Origin: Pelobates cultripes
Taxonomy: Eukaryota > Chordata > Amphibia > Anura > Pelobatidae
Reading direction: 5' to 3'
DNA: 64,000 bases
NCBI GenBank assembly: GCA_933207985.1
Contig: OW240912.1
Coordinates: forward strand, 232,561,412-232,625,411
The notes beneath the pieces were generated by a model, which searched no databases, was not told where the DNA came from, and saw only the letters and a program-made list of their open reading frames with translations. Of this stretch, positions 31,731-41,620 are shown one piece after another. Both the position numbers and the translations under genes were made by a program. Numbering within the stretch: the first letter of the stretch is position 1; each line of letters starts with the position of its first letter.

Positions 31731-33657
31731 AGATTTTGTGTCATTTCCTGTTCAACCTTTTGTCCCCAGAGAACTCTCGCTTGCTCGAGAGCAAGAAGAG
31801 TTGATTTCCTCGGAGATCGTGGAACTACGCACCAAAGGTGCAATACAAGAGGTCCCGTTTACTCAACAGGGCTTTACAAACAACCTGTTTCTAGTCCCAA
31901 AGAAAGGGGGAGGTGTGCGTCCGGTCATCAACCTCCGCCCCCTCAACGCTTTTCTCCAGTATCATCATTTCCAGATGGAGGGCATCCATTGCCTTCGAGA
32001 CCTCCTTCAGGAGTCCGACTGGTTGGCCAAACTAGACCTCAAGGACGCCTATTTTACGGTGCCTATAACCACGGCCCACACGGCCCAGTTCACCTGGAAG
32101 GGAGAGCGCTGGAAGTTTACTTGTCTGCCATTCGGACTCTCCTCGGCCCCCTGGTGCTTCACCAAGGTCATGAAGCCGGTAGTGTCCTTCCTCCGGAGTC
32201 GTGGAGTGCGTCTGATCATCTATTTGGACGACATCTTGCTGATGGCCCAATCAAAAGAACTATTGACGGTTCATGTCTCATGGACTACGTCCTTGCTCCA
32301 GAACCTAGGTTTTCTCATCAATTGGGAGAAGTCGGTATTAGACCCCACCCAATCGATAGAATTTCTGGGGTTTACAGTGGACTCCATCCAACAATTCCTG
32401 TTCCTTCCGGAGTCCAAGATGAAGGCGATCAAGAAAGAGATCAGACGTACACTGCGTGCAGACGACCTCTCTATCCGACATCTGGCGAGAGTAATCGGCC
32501 TCTTGGCCGCCTCAATACAAGCAATTTTCCCTGGCCCTCTCCATTATCGGGCCCTTCAACGCTTAAAGGGCTCTCACCTACGTGCCGGCCACTCTTACGA
32601 GAAGAGGGTGAGGCTCGATGACGAGTCCAGAGACGAGCTGACCTGGTGGCTGGCCCACATGGACGCCTGGAACGGGAGAGCCATATTCGGTTCCGTCCCG
32701 GACATCGTGATAGAGTCAGATGCCAGCTTACACGACTGGGGCGCACGTTGTGGTGCCGCATCTACCAGAGGCAGATGGTCAAATCAGGAGCGAACACTCC
32801 ATATCAACTGTCTGGAGCTATTGGCAGGAGCATTCGCTATTCGCAGCCTCACACCGGAACAGGCGAATTGTTGCGTGATGCTCAAGATGGACAATGTATC
32901 AGCAGTCCGCTACATCAATCACCTGGGAGGCACGAAATCGCGCATGTTAGCTCTCATGGCAAAGGACTTCTGGCAGTTCTGCCTTCGCAACAACATTTCC
33001 GTGCAGGCGGAACATATTCCGGGTCTGGACAACTCAATGGCCGATTGGAACTCACGCTATTTGAGAGATTCTGGAGATTGGCGCTTACACGCTACGGCCT
33101 TCCAAGGACTGGACCTCATTTGGGGCCCATTCGACGTGGACCTTTTCGCGTCCCGTCTCAACGCGCAAGTACCCAAGTTCTTCAGCTGGAGACCAGATCT
33201 GGCAGCAGTAGCAACGGATGCGTTCCTTCAAGATTGGCCGAAGACTCGGCTCTACGCTTGTCCCCCGTTCAATATGATAGCTCGCATGCTGTCGAAACTG
33301 ACGCAAAACGGCGGCTCAATGGTGCTGATCACACCACTATGGCGGTCTCGACCTTGGTTCCCTTGGCTACTGGAACTGACAGCGGATTACCCACGCCTGA
33401 TACCGACCTTCCCGAATCTCCTGAGGGATCCGGATGGCAACTCGCACGAGTTAGTGGATCGCGGCCTCCTACACCTGATCGCGTGGCCCCTTTCAGGGGA
33501 CCCTGGTCTATCACAGGAGTTCCGCAGTCAACTCTCGACCTCCTTGACAGTGCATGGTCACCAGGTACTCAAGTGGCATACCGATTCGCCTGGAGAATAT
33601 GGTCTAGTTGGTGCGTGGAACGGTCAGTGGATCCCGTATCTGCCCCTTTACATATGA
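31603..33657 (+). CDS. DIRS RT / RNase H / methyltransferase-like polyprotein
   Basis: The open frame runs from an ATG at 31,414. The ATG at 31,603 (MVSTPFVHHTQERVAG) is preferred because the upstream part is the shadow of gag's basic tail. Residues below count from 31,603. RT spans about 75-260 (TNNLFLVPKKGGGVRPVINL, AKLDLKDAYFTVPI, LPFGLSSAPWCFTKV, IIYLDDILLM with catalytic DD at 209-210). RNase H starts at IESDASLHDWG (D near 373) and continues through CLELLAGAFAIR, KMDNVSAV and NSMADWNSR. A DAM-like methyltransferase-like domain follows (VDLFASRLNAQVPKFFSW, LYACPPFNMI, LITPLWRSRPWFPWL). In DIRS elements this last domain is conserved but its activity is unproven. The frame is uninterrupted, so the enzyme could be functional. 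It overlaps the recombinase frame by about 320 bases. Confidence 0.94.
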   Translation: MVSTPFVHHTQERVAGRLAQFYEALVALTTDAWVLQTVKGYHKDFVSFPVQPFVPRELSLAREQEELISSEIVELRTKGAIQEVPFTQQGFTNNLFLVPKKGGGVRPVINLRPLNAFLQYHHFQMEGIHCLRDLLQESDWLAKLDLKDAYFTVPITTAHTAQFTWKGERWKFTCLPFGLSSAPWCFTKVMKPVVSFLRSRGVRLIIYLDDILLMAQSKELLTVHVSWTTSLLQNLGFLINWEKSVLDPTQSIEFLGFTVDSIQQFLFLPESKMKAIKKEIRRTLRADDLSIRHLARVIGLLAASIQAIFPGPLHYRALQRLKGSHLRAGHSYEKRVRLDDESRDELTWWLAHMDAWNGRAIFGSVPDIVIESDASLHDWGARCGAASTRGRWSNQERTLHINCLELLAGAFAIRSLTPEQANCCVMLKMDNVSAVRYINHLGGTKSRMLALMAKDFWQFCLRNNISVQAEHIPGLDNSMADWNSRYLRDSGDWRLHATAFQGLDLIWGPFDVDLFASRLNAQVPKFFSWRPDLAAVATDAFLQDWPKTRLYACPPFNMIARMLSKLTQNGGSMVLITPLWRSRPWFPWLLELTADYPRLIPTFPNLLRDPDGNSHELVDRGLLHLIAWPLSGDPGLSQEFRSQLSTSLTVHGHQVLKWHTDSPGEYGLVGAWNGQWIPYLPLYI

Positions 33658-34436
33658 TCATGGAATTCCTTACTGAGATGTTTGAATCTGGGAAGGCGTA
33701 CCGCACCATTAATCTATGCCGATCCGCTATATCAGCTGGACACCAAGGCTTGGATGGTTCGCCCGTGGGACGTCACCCCTTTGTATGCCGGCTGCTCAAG
33801 GGGATTCGTCTCACCAGACCGCCTCATGCGAGATTCACTGCCTTCTGGGACGTGAATGTGGTCCTCCGATTCTTGTCGGCTTGGTATCCAAATCAGGATC
33901 TGACACTGAAACAACTGTCAGCGAAGGTGGTCATGTTGTTATGTCTGATCTCTTGCAAGAGGGTGTCGGATGTTCGGGCACTGGACTGGAATGCCATTGC
34001 GTTCACCCCTGAGGGCATCTCCTTTAACATATCCAGAAGAACGAAGTCGGTTTCGAAGGTGTTTGTTTACCCTAGATTCCAGGGAAATCCGGCTATCTGT
34101 CCAGTCGAATGCCTTCAGTCCTACCTCGAGGTTACTCGACCGTTGCGATCCCCGGAGCTATGCCCCTTGTTCATCTCGCTTCGAGCCCCACACCTTCCGG
34201 TGTCTACACCTACGTTGGCGAGATGGGTTCGGGAGCTGTTGACTCTGGCCGGGATCGATACGTCCAGATTCACCCCTCATTCAGTCCGTGGAGCTATGGC
34301 CTCCAAGGCGTCGGCTATGGGCTGCCGCCTAGAAGATATTCTACGTGCGGCGGATTGGTCACGGGAATCGACCTTTCGTGATTTCTACTTCAGGCCGATT
34401 GACCATTTTGCATCTCAAGTGGTTTCTAAGCTTTGA
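33339..34436 (+). CDS. DIRS tyrosine recombinase (YR)
   Basis: The frame is open from 32,646. I chose the ATG at 33,339 (MAVSTLVPLATGT) because everything before it is overprinted on the RNase H and methyltransferase frame. An N-terminal core-binding region follows (WSPGTQVAYRFAWRIWSSWC, FESGKAYRTINLCRSAISAG). The catalytic domain shows the box I arginine in SCKRVSDVRALDW (R208), the H-x-x-R motif in TPHSVRGAMASKA (H314, R317) and the nucleophile tyrosine in TFRDFYFRP (Y350). The stop falls at 34,436, four bases before the internal complementary region. It would insert the circular cDNA by strand exchange at the joined termini. No broken residue is visible. Confidence 0.94.
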   Translation: MAVSTLVPLATGTDSGLPTPDTDLPESPEGSGWQLARVSGSRPPTPDRVAPFRGPWSITGVPQSTLDLLDSAWSPGTQVAYRFAWRIWSSWCVERSVDPVSAPLHMIMEFLTEMFESGKAYRTINLCRSAISAGHQGLDGSPVGRHPFVCRLLKGIRLTRPPHARFTAFWDVNVVLRFLSAWYPNQDLTLKQLSAKVVMLLCLISCKRVSDVRALDWNAIAFTPEGISFNISRRTKSVSKVFVYPRFQGNPAICPVECLQSYLEVTRPLRSPELCPLFISLRAPHLPVSTPTLARWVRELLTLAGIDTSRFTPHSVRGAMASKASAMGCRLEDILRAADWSRESTFRDFYFRPIDHFASQVVSKL

Positions 34437-34439
34437 ACT

Positions 34440-34540
34440 TGCATAATAGGAGCCTCCGTGTCTTTAATAAAATTCCCAGATTTTACTATTAACATGACGT
34501 AAAGTCATGATTTTATTAAAGACACGGAGGCGAGTATTAT
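34440..34540 (+). repeat. DIRS internal complementary region
   Basis: First half (GCATAATAGGAGCCTCCGTG ... AATAAAATT) is the exact complement of the left terminus. Second half (CCCAGATTTTACTATTAAC ... GGAGGCGAGTATTAT) is the exact complement of the right terminus. It even preserves the CTCC versus CGAG difference between the two ends. In the DIRS replication model it templates the joining of the termini into a circle. Confidence 0.95.
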
Positions 34541-34796
34541 TCCCACCCACCCACCCGGTTGGGGTTGGACATTGGCTGGTATGGTGGGTAAGTATGATAA
34601 GTTCGTTATTAGAAGTTTTTGATTGTATGTGTTAATATCTGACGTTCTATGTATTGGGGATACATTTATGCTCCCTATAACTGTATTACCGTGTTTGGGT
34701 GTGTAGAGTTTGACGTCCTGATTTATTTATTATAGTTATGCACATACAGTTGGAGTCCAGTTATTACCTTCTTTTTTCTGTGTCTCCTTTAGCCTG
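34541..34796 (+). other. DIRS 3' non-coding region
   Basis: Lies between the internal complementary region and the right terminal repeat. It starts with a CCCACCCACCCACCC run. No open frame. Confidence 0.7.
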
Positions 34797-34912
34797 AATT
34801 TATCTCTATTTCTTTGCTGCTGAGAGTAATAAAGAAAGAGAAATGCATAATACTCGCCTCCGTGTCTTTAATAAAATCATGACTTTACGTCATGTTAATA
34901 GTAAAATCTGGG
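34797..34912 (+). repeat. DIRS right terminal repeat with 34-base extension
   Basis: Inverted copy of the left terminus to about 34,878, then an extension TCATGACTTTACGTCATG ... AAATCTGGG not found at the left end but represented in the internal complementary region. The extension contains the palindrome CATGACTTTACGTCATG. Confidence 0.92.
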
Positions 34913-34918
34913 AATTTT

Positions 34919-35050
34919 CGAGGCTGATGTTTGGCTACTCGAACCTTCAGCGACCTCGACAGATTTTCTATGGGATTAAGGTCTGGAGACTGGCTACTTT
35001 TACAGGCTGCTACTTATTGATAGCGCAAGTGTTATCTTGCTGTTGGTAAA
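34919..35050 (-). pseudogene. Tc1-like transposase relic (right of DIRS)
   Basis: The minus strand encodes [20 protein letters not shown] and AKHQPRK, the DD34E glutamate region of a Tc1-like transposase. It continues into 29,787 across the DIRS element. The rest of the transposase upstream is missing. Confidence 0.82.
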
Positions 35051-35105
35051 GTAGCAAATGTGTATTGTCGGAATCCTTTTGATGAAAATAGGGTTGATCT
35101 AGTGC

Positions 35106-35170
35106 AGGGATAGGCAACCTTTTAGTAGTACTGTGCCAAATAAGATACTGAAGTCCCTTGGTGTGCCAAT
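35106..35170 (+). repeat. hAT-like MITE end
   Basis: GCAGGGATAGGCAACCTTTT and the following GTGCCAAAT are the typical end of a widespread vertebrate hAT-type non-autonomous family. Only one end is evident. Confidence 0.45.
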
Positions 35171-36080
35171 CCTATATAATTTTTATCTGTTAAATTGAGG
35201 TGTGTATGTTTAAATATTCTGCTTGTGTTATTTATGAGTGCTTTAGTTACTTTGTAGTGTTACGTATGTGGGCTATTGTATTGTATATATTCATGAGTAG
35301 TTTGTAGTATTGTATATTGTTTGTGGGATTGTGTATGTGGATTGTCAGTACTGTTGTGTTTGTGGGGACTGTTTGTTTGTGGGTTGTTTGTATTTTTTGT
35401 ATAAGGTAAAGGCTGATTGTTCAGCTTTGCATATGTTTCGAAGTGTGGGTGGCTTTCTGTTCACAAATTCTCAGAGTAAGTTTTCTGAGATTATTTTCTC
35501 TAAGTGCTGTAATGAATAAATTGAGGATTGTCCCTCACCACCTTTTTGTACTAGCAGATATCTGAAGCCACACTGAGATTTCTGAGGTCTAAAACCAGTT
35601 TGGCTCTACCAGCCTTGAGTGCCATGCAAAGGCTGGTCGCTGCTTTGACTGCTTTATGCCAGTGAAATTATTACGCTGGAGCTGTACATTTACACTGCTT
35701 TCTGATACCACAAGCCAGTTTAGTAAATCTTACAGATCTTTTGAAAGAAACACAAGCATACATATTTTTTTGCTTACACTGGTTTTATGTAAGCAAAAAA
35801 ACCCCATAAATGTTTAACAAAATAATATAAATTGAGGATAGAAGGGATATTTAATTACTTTGGTTTCTCTATGTCTGTTTATTTTGTCACTGAAAAACGC
35901 CAGTAATATGAAATCCTGCTATTTCTTAGCATTTAGATTATATTCTGAATTTTTTGTCTTTTATGCTAATGCTTGGGTTAATAGCTCGGGTAATATTTTG
36001 AGAATGGTTCTGGCAATGTGGTCTCCTGCATCTCCTTTCTTAGTATCTCATCCTAATAGTGAGAACAATTAATTTTAACT
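35171..36080. other. No gene seen; unassigned DNA
   Basis: A GT-rich stretch (35,200-35,400) with TTGTATTGTATATATT-type words is followed by ordinary AT-rich DNA. No supported exon. Confidence 0.5.
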
Positions 36081-36082
36081 AC

Positions 36083-37125
36083 AACATTATTATTATTATT
36101 TTATTATTTATATATCACCATCAGATTCTGTAGCGCTGTACAATGGGTGGACTAACAGACATGTAATTGTAACCAGACAACTGGACGTACAGGAACAGAG
36201 GGATGGAGGGCACTGCTCAATGAGCTTACATTCTAGAGGGAGTGGGGTATAGTGACACAAACTGTAAAAGTAGAGGTATGAAGTAGGTTGTTAGAAAAAT
36301 ATTCACTGAGGGCTTAGTAGGTAATTTTTGACAGTTGCAGGAGAGGAGTCATGGAGGGTGGGGGATAAAAACCTACTAACAGTTTAATTGATTTGCTTTC
36401 TTGAAGAGTGAAGACTGCGTAAAATTCTTACGGAGAATCGAAGGGAGGATAGGTAGGTTGGAGCAGCATTATGTAGGGACTTGTAAGCAAGCACCAGAAT
36501 TTTAAATCTAACTGGAAGCCAATGCAGGGACTGACAGAGCAGAAGGCGTGGGAGGTGCGAGCAGATAGGAAAATGATCCTTGCCGCTGCATTCATTATAG
36601 ATTGCAACGGTGCAATTTGGGAACACATAAGACCACTGAGAAGAGTGGTGAGAGAACAAGGTGAGAGAACAAGAGCATGGACCAGCACCTTAGCCGCATC
36701 CGGGGTTAAATAGGGGCGGATGCGCGCTATGTTTTTGAGATGGAAGCGACAGGATTTGGCAACTGATTGGACATGAGGGGTTAAGGAGAGGTTGGAGTCA
36801 AAAAGAACACCCAGGCAGCAAGCCTGTGAGGTAGCGTTGATTGGAGCGCCATTGACTTAAAGGGAGACAGACACGGGAGTAGTAACACATGAGGGAAGAA
36901 AGACCAGAAGTTCTGTTTTGGACAGGTTGAGTTTAAGAAAATGAGCAGCCATCCAGTTGGAAATCGCGGAGAGGCAGTCAGAGACATGAGTCAAGATGGG
37001 CGGAGAGAGATCAAGAGAGTACAGGTAGATTTGCGTGTCCCTTGGAACATCCGTTGGAACCTTTTGGGCTTTGGGTAACAGGTAGACCCTATCCAGCCCT
37101 GTTTTATTTTTTATCTCTGGGACAA
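36083..37125 (-). pseudogene. L2-type LINE relic (RT C-terminal part and 3' end)
   Basis: On the minus strand the order is DTQIYLYSLDLSPPILTHVS and SNWMAAHFLKLNLSKTELLV (after the RT catalytic box), then NGAPINATSQACCLGVLFDS-like and VLVHALVLSPC. Next come MNAAARIIF and SLHWLPVRFKILVLAYKSLH with NAAPTYLSSL. This is the L2 layout. The 3' end, read in reverse, is GCGCTACAGAATCTGATGGT followed by an (AAT)n-type tail at 36,083-36,110. Frame changes separate the pieces. The RT catalytic core lies beyond the 5' truncation near 37,125. Confidence 0.82.
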
Positions 37126-37282
37126 CAGCAGCAAAAAAACAAAAAAACAATAAAAAGAAAGCTAATTTAAAAGGTAAAGCAGATTATATTATCCCTTTTT
37201 TAAGATTGTTTCTCCTTGATCTGTCTTCCATATTTGTACCTTTAATTTTCATATTGCTAATGTCTTTCTTGAGGAACTTGCC

Positions 37283-37691
37283 AGTGGCTGCTCACTGTAA
37301 AAAAAAAACCTATTGGCCCCCACCCCTGAACGGCGGGTTGGGGCCCTAAAGTAAAATAAGGGGGGGACCTATTGTCCTCCCCCCCGGCCACCACCCATGA
37401 GTGGCGGGTGGGGGCCCTAAATAACAATGAGGGTGGCCTACTGTCCTCCCTCCAGCCCCCACCCCTGCGCGGCGTGTGGGGGCCCTACATAACAATGAGG
37501 GGGGTGACCTACTGACCTCCCCCCCGGCCTCCACCCTGAGCGGTGGGTGGGGGCCCTAAATAAGAATGAGGGGGGACCTACTGTCCTCCCCCATGGCCCC
37601 CACCCCTGCGCGGTGGGTGGGTGCCCTGAACCCGCTGTTCAGGGGTGGGGGCCAATAGGTTTTGATTTATTTTTTACAGTGAGCAGCCACT
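37283..37691. repeat. ~70-bp minisatellite inside a foldback (array A)
   Basis: Units marked by GGCGGGTGGGGGCCCTAAA-like words start near 37,331, 37,402, 37,470, 37,541 and 37,611. The left edge AGTGGCTGCTCACTGT ... CCTATTGGCCCCCACCCCTG is inverted at the right edge (CAGGGGTGGGGGCCAATAGG ... ACAGTGAGCAGCCACT). The array is therefore flanked by inverted arms of about 65 bp. Same unit family as 57,720-58,500 and 61,540-61,930. Confidence 0.85.
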
Positions 37692-38152
37692 GGCTGCTCA
37701 CTGTTTGCTAGACATGCCCCTACTCGCGGTATAGTGAGTAGGGGCTGAATTTACTAATACTAAATAATCTTTACTTGGTATTAGTAAATGTGACTGAGAG
37801 ACCAATTTAGGTATTTCAGCCTTTTAGTAGATAGCTCCCTAATACTGTGGGAATTAGGGAGTTATCTTCTAAGCGGCTGCTTATTTTATGTTAATTTAAG
37901 TGTTTTCCCTATCCACATTTGTTTGCAGGGCACTTGTCCTACTCTTACACCCATTTTACTTCCTTTTGCAGCCCTCTAGCCCTTTCCAGGACTTTTTTAG
38001 AGGCATTTTAGTGCCCAAAAGTTCAGGTCCCCATTGACTTCAATGTGGTTCGGGGTCAAGTTTGGGTCAATTTAGAGCCCGAACTCGAACTTTTTAATGA
38101 AGCTCGGCCGAACTCGGCAAACCCGAACATCGAGGTGTCCGCTCAACTCTAA
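37692..38152 (+). mobile_element. Repeat flank shared with 58,501-59,066
   Basis: GACATGCCCCTACTCGCGGT, TTTCAGCCTTTTAGTAGATA, TTGCAGCCCTCTAGCCCTTT and the terminal CCGAACTC...GTGTCCGCTCAACTCTA block all recur in the same order at 58,540-59,066. The end GCTCAACTCTA is a very common frog repeat terminus in my recollection. The class is unknown, most likely a non-autonomous DNA element. Confidence 0.7.
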
Positions 38153-40754
38153 TCCTTACCCATTAGTATTTTTTTGCCTTTGCACACCTGCAGCTCTCCA
38201 TTCTCACTGGTTTGTATTGCTTCCCACTGACCTTTTATTATATTTTGTATATTTCCCCATTTGTTTCATTTGATCATGTACAGCTGCAATGGAGCAACAG
38301 GTCCCACAGTGATCTAGTCTTTTGTCTATCAAACCGTGCTGCAGAAGATAACTTGTTAAAAGTGATCTGCCCAAGCTGGAAGCACTTAATGAATGCCCCA
38401 TGCAGTAATATACGTGCTTTCATACTTGAGTTTTCTTGAGCTCCACTTCATATCTCCTGCCATTGGAATGTCCAAGCCTCTGGTCCTATCAAAGTCATGG
38501 AAGGATGTTATCCCTATATCCCTATAAATAAACTGAGGTAGGGACAATTAATATTCCTGCACACTCCTCTTGTTTCTTTGTAGCAGGTCACAGAAGCATC
38601 ACAATGAACAAATGCCCCTACGGCAGTAATGGTAGTAATGTTATGATCTCTCCAAGCTTGGCAATATTTTTTATCATTTATGTACTGCATTTAATTCTCT
38701 TGTGTGTTTGCTTCAGTGCTATAGCATCAAATGCTAGTTTATCTCTCTCGTAGCAATGACAATGCTAAGTCTGCTTTTACTAAAAAAAATGATTTTGTGA
38801 TAAAGTTTAAAGCTTCTCCAGATAGAAAGTTTAGTAATAACGATTTATTTTTTATTTAAACTACTTTTGTCAAACACTAAGCCTCTAGCTCCAGGCATTG
38901 AATTGGTATTTTGAAATAGTTTCTATGGGCTTTCTGGCAGGTGAGGGATGTGCTAGAAGAGCTCAAGTACCACTGATCACATCATAGGGTTGTTTCCTCT
39001 GTGATAGAGTTTAAATCCCTGGCAAATGAATCTGCGTATTAACTATGTAACTCCCAAAGAACACTGGGAAGCAAAAGATTTTTTTAATTATTATTTTACT
39101 TAATGTAAATTAAGATGACAGGAAACCTGCTAAATCTAAAATGTTTGTTCTATTTTAAAAAATGAATTAAACCATGCAATAAAAGTGGTACCAGTGCAAC
39201 AGCAAAATGAAAGCAGATACGCTAAAATCAGCACAATAGTTAACCTACAGGTCATAACTGTTTGCTAGTGTCTGTCCCTTTAAATTAATGATACTCCTGG
39301 TTCACCATAAGCACACATATCAAAGATTCTACAATTAAAACTGGCACCAAGCACATGCATTCACATCACCCTAAACCATAGATCATCTTAGACATCACTG
39401 TTTTCCCTGAGATGTACTAAATCCATCTGACTTATGAACAAAAATAATCTTGTGAAGAGTGTGAGTGAATAAGTTATTCCTAAAATAAGCATTCCTCCAA
39501 TGAATGTTTTCTTTTGCTCAGGTTAAAGTGCCTTAGAATATTGGCATTTTATAAATTATACAAGTAATTATGATAGTAATAAATCAATGTTTGAAAAGCC
39601 AGCTGAAATCTTGTACAACAATATGTAATTTTTAACATGAAATTATGTGTTAAAAATATTGTAGATGAATTATTTTAGAGCTATTTCACACTCTACAGCT
39701 GCTAGACAACCACAGATTATCCAAAATGGCTTTTTTGGCTCACGTAAATCTCTGTATGCAATTAATTATTTAACAATACTTTAAAACACTTGTAAGCAAA
39801 TTGTTATCTCTCAGATAGAATCCACGTTGTACACAGTTGCTTGTCTGTTTTACTTTGTACCCTCTGTTACTTGCATACACAATATATTTAGTCACTTTGC
39901 TGATAAGAGCCTAAGAGTCGGGTAGATCTTGATAAAGAAAACATCGCTGATATATGAATATGTTCTTTTCCTTGATATGGGATGCTTCAGAACCCATACT
40001 TTGTGCTGCATAAGCAAATCATTTATCACCAACTTTACAGTGAGAAAGATTTCTGTAACACAGAAGTGGAGAGAGACAATTTTATTTTTGTTCTCAGGGT
40101 GATCAACCATGAAAAATCACATTGCAATCCTGAATTGATGATAAAGCTGTGGAGATTTGAAAGAATGACAGTCTGTATATGTAGGAGTGAATCTATAGCC
40201 TTCAGTCAGCAGATTGGATAAACTTGAGTAACCAATATATTCTGGAAAAACTCCAACTTTTGTTTTCCTTAACCATACATAGCTATTGGATTCTGTTTTC
40301 AGACTGGCATGCAATCTATATCTGTAAGAAATACATTCTCTATTATATAGCATTTTTAAAGTGAAATTGCATTTGAGTAAAAGCTCTTGGGGTACTTGCT
40401 ATTATATAAACTGTTCTAGCTGTATCTGAGTTAGCCAGGTATGAGGAATTGGTTCTAGAGGTCTTTTACGGATGCCAAATAAATCCAAGATTGGCATTAG
40501 CTTCCCTTTTATTTGAGCTAGAAAATAATTATCTGCTATGTTCAAATATCAGAATTAAATTTCTATACGTGCCCATTTTCCTTTACGAGTTCAATATCCT
40601 TTTTAAGAGTTCTTATAGAGATTTTTACTTTCATTGTTTTTTATTTCCCTTATTGTACAAGAGTGAGACACTTGTGAATGCTACTGTGTAAGACTACCTA
40701 CCAAGTAACTAAATCAGTTGTTGAAAGTATTAGTGAGCATCAGCAGCCAATAAG
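38153..40754. other. No gene seen; unassigned DNA
   Basis: AT-rich, apparently low-copy DNA. Short open frames on both strands (for example 39,982-40,221) carry no recognised domain. No RNA gene was found. Confidence 0.5.
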
Positions 40755-41172
40755 GATACCAGACAGTTGTTTGCTGAAAAGCTAGGAGGGAACAGATTAT
40801 TTAGGGTAATAAAATCACTATTTAGTAGTTATACCTTCAATGAAAATATGAATGCATTTAATAGTGCATTTTACATTGGGGGTAAAACAGCTTGCAAAAC
40901 TTGCAGTTCTCTTGTCTGCTGCCTTTGCAAGGCCTCCCCTTCTAACCTCACCCACAGACTTCCCAAAGCAGCTCAATGAGAATTCTTTACAAGGTGAGTG
41001 CTCTGAGCAAACCAAACCAGGAAGTAACAGGACCTGTTGTCTGCTTGTAAGCCAGAGAGGTGTAACCAGATTAATTTATAAAAGTGCCAATTTCTATTGA
41101 AATTTGCACTTTTTGTGAAATAAAGCTTTTCAGCAAACTAAAGTGCTTTAGGGGTCTGGAGTATCCCTTTAA
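40755..41172. mobile_element. T2-like MITE, left end worn
   Basis: Right end CTTTAGGGGTCTGGAGTATC then CCTTTAA. The left part, ATACCAGACAG ... TTTGCTGAAAAGCTAG, is the inverse of AGCTTTTCAGCAAACTAAAG near the right end, though the outermost TTAAAGG is missing on the left. Interior words GCTTGCAAAACTTGC and CACTTTTTGTGAAA are hairpin-like. Confidence 0.6.
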
Positions 41173-41620
41173 GGTGCTTTCGGTTTGGCTACTCTGGCCT
41201 TAAATTTGAAATTTACTTTGAATACTCACTTTTGTAAATAGCCCTGTTGGTGAAAGAAATTGCTCAATATTTCCACTCACCACTAGCTATTGTTGAGTTA
41301 ACAATTACCCCGTAGCAAGTAGAAACTCACTTCTGGTGAGTGTGCCATGCATGCTTGAGGCTTGCAGTGGCAAGTAACTTTTAAGGCCTAGCTTTTAAGC
41401 AGTATCATTAACATAAATACAAAATAAACTATTTACTTGGGGTAACACACACTGAATTGCATCCTTTATGTTTCTCAATATGGTTAAAAAAGGAGAAAAG
41501 TGTGACAGGTTAGAGGAAAATTTATTGTGATATATGGACACATGTATGACTATCCCTGCAATTGCTGAGGTCTCACCTAATCCTGACTCTTTAGAGTCCC
41601 CTGTGGGACCTACAGTGCTC
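41173..41620. other. No gene seen; unassigned DNA
   Basis: No supported feature between the two T2-type elements. Confidence 0.5.

Larger units (their letters stand above)
29788..34912 (+). mobile_element. DIRS retrotransposon, essentially complete (~5.1 kb)
   Basis: It has inverted terminal repeats, an internal complementary region and three long frames for gag, RT/RNase H/methyltransferase-like and tyrosine recombinase. That is the defining DIRS layout. AATTTT occurs at both junctions (29,788-29,793 and 34,913-34,918), so the exact ends can be shifted by up to six bases. There is no target-site duplication beyond that shared core, as expected for recombinase-mediated insertion. It sits inside a minus-strand Tc1-like transposase, which reads PVANYKKRL on the left and [10 protein letters not shown] on the right. 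Confidence 0.95.
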
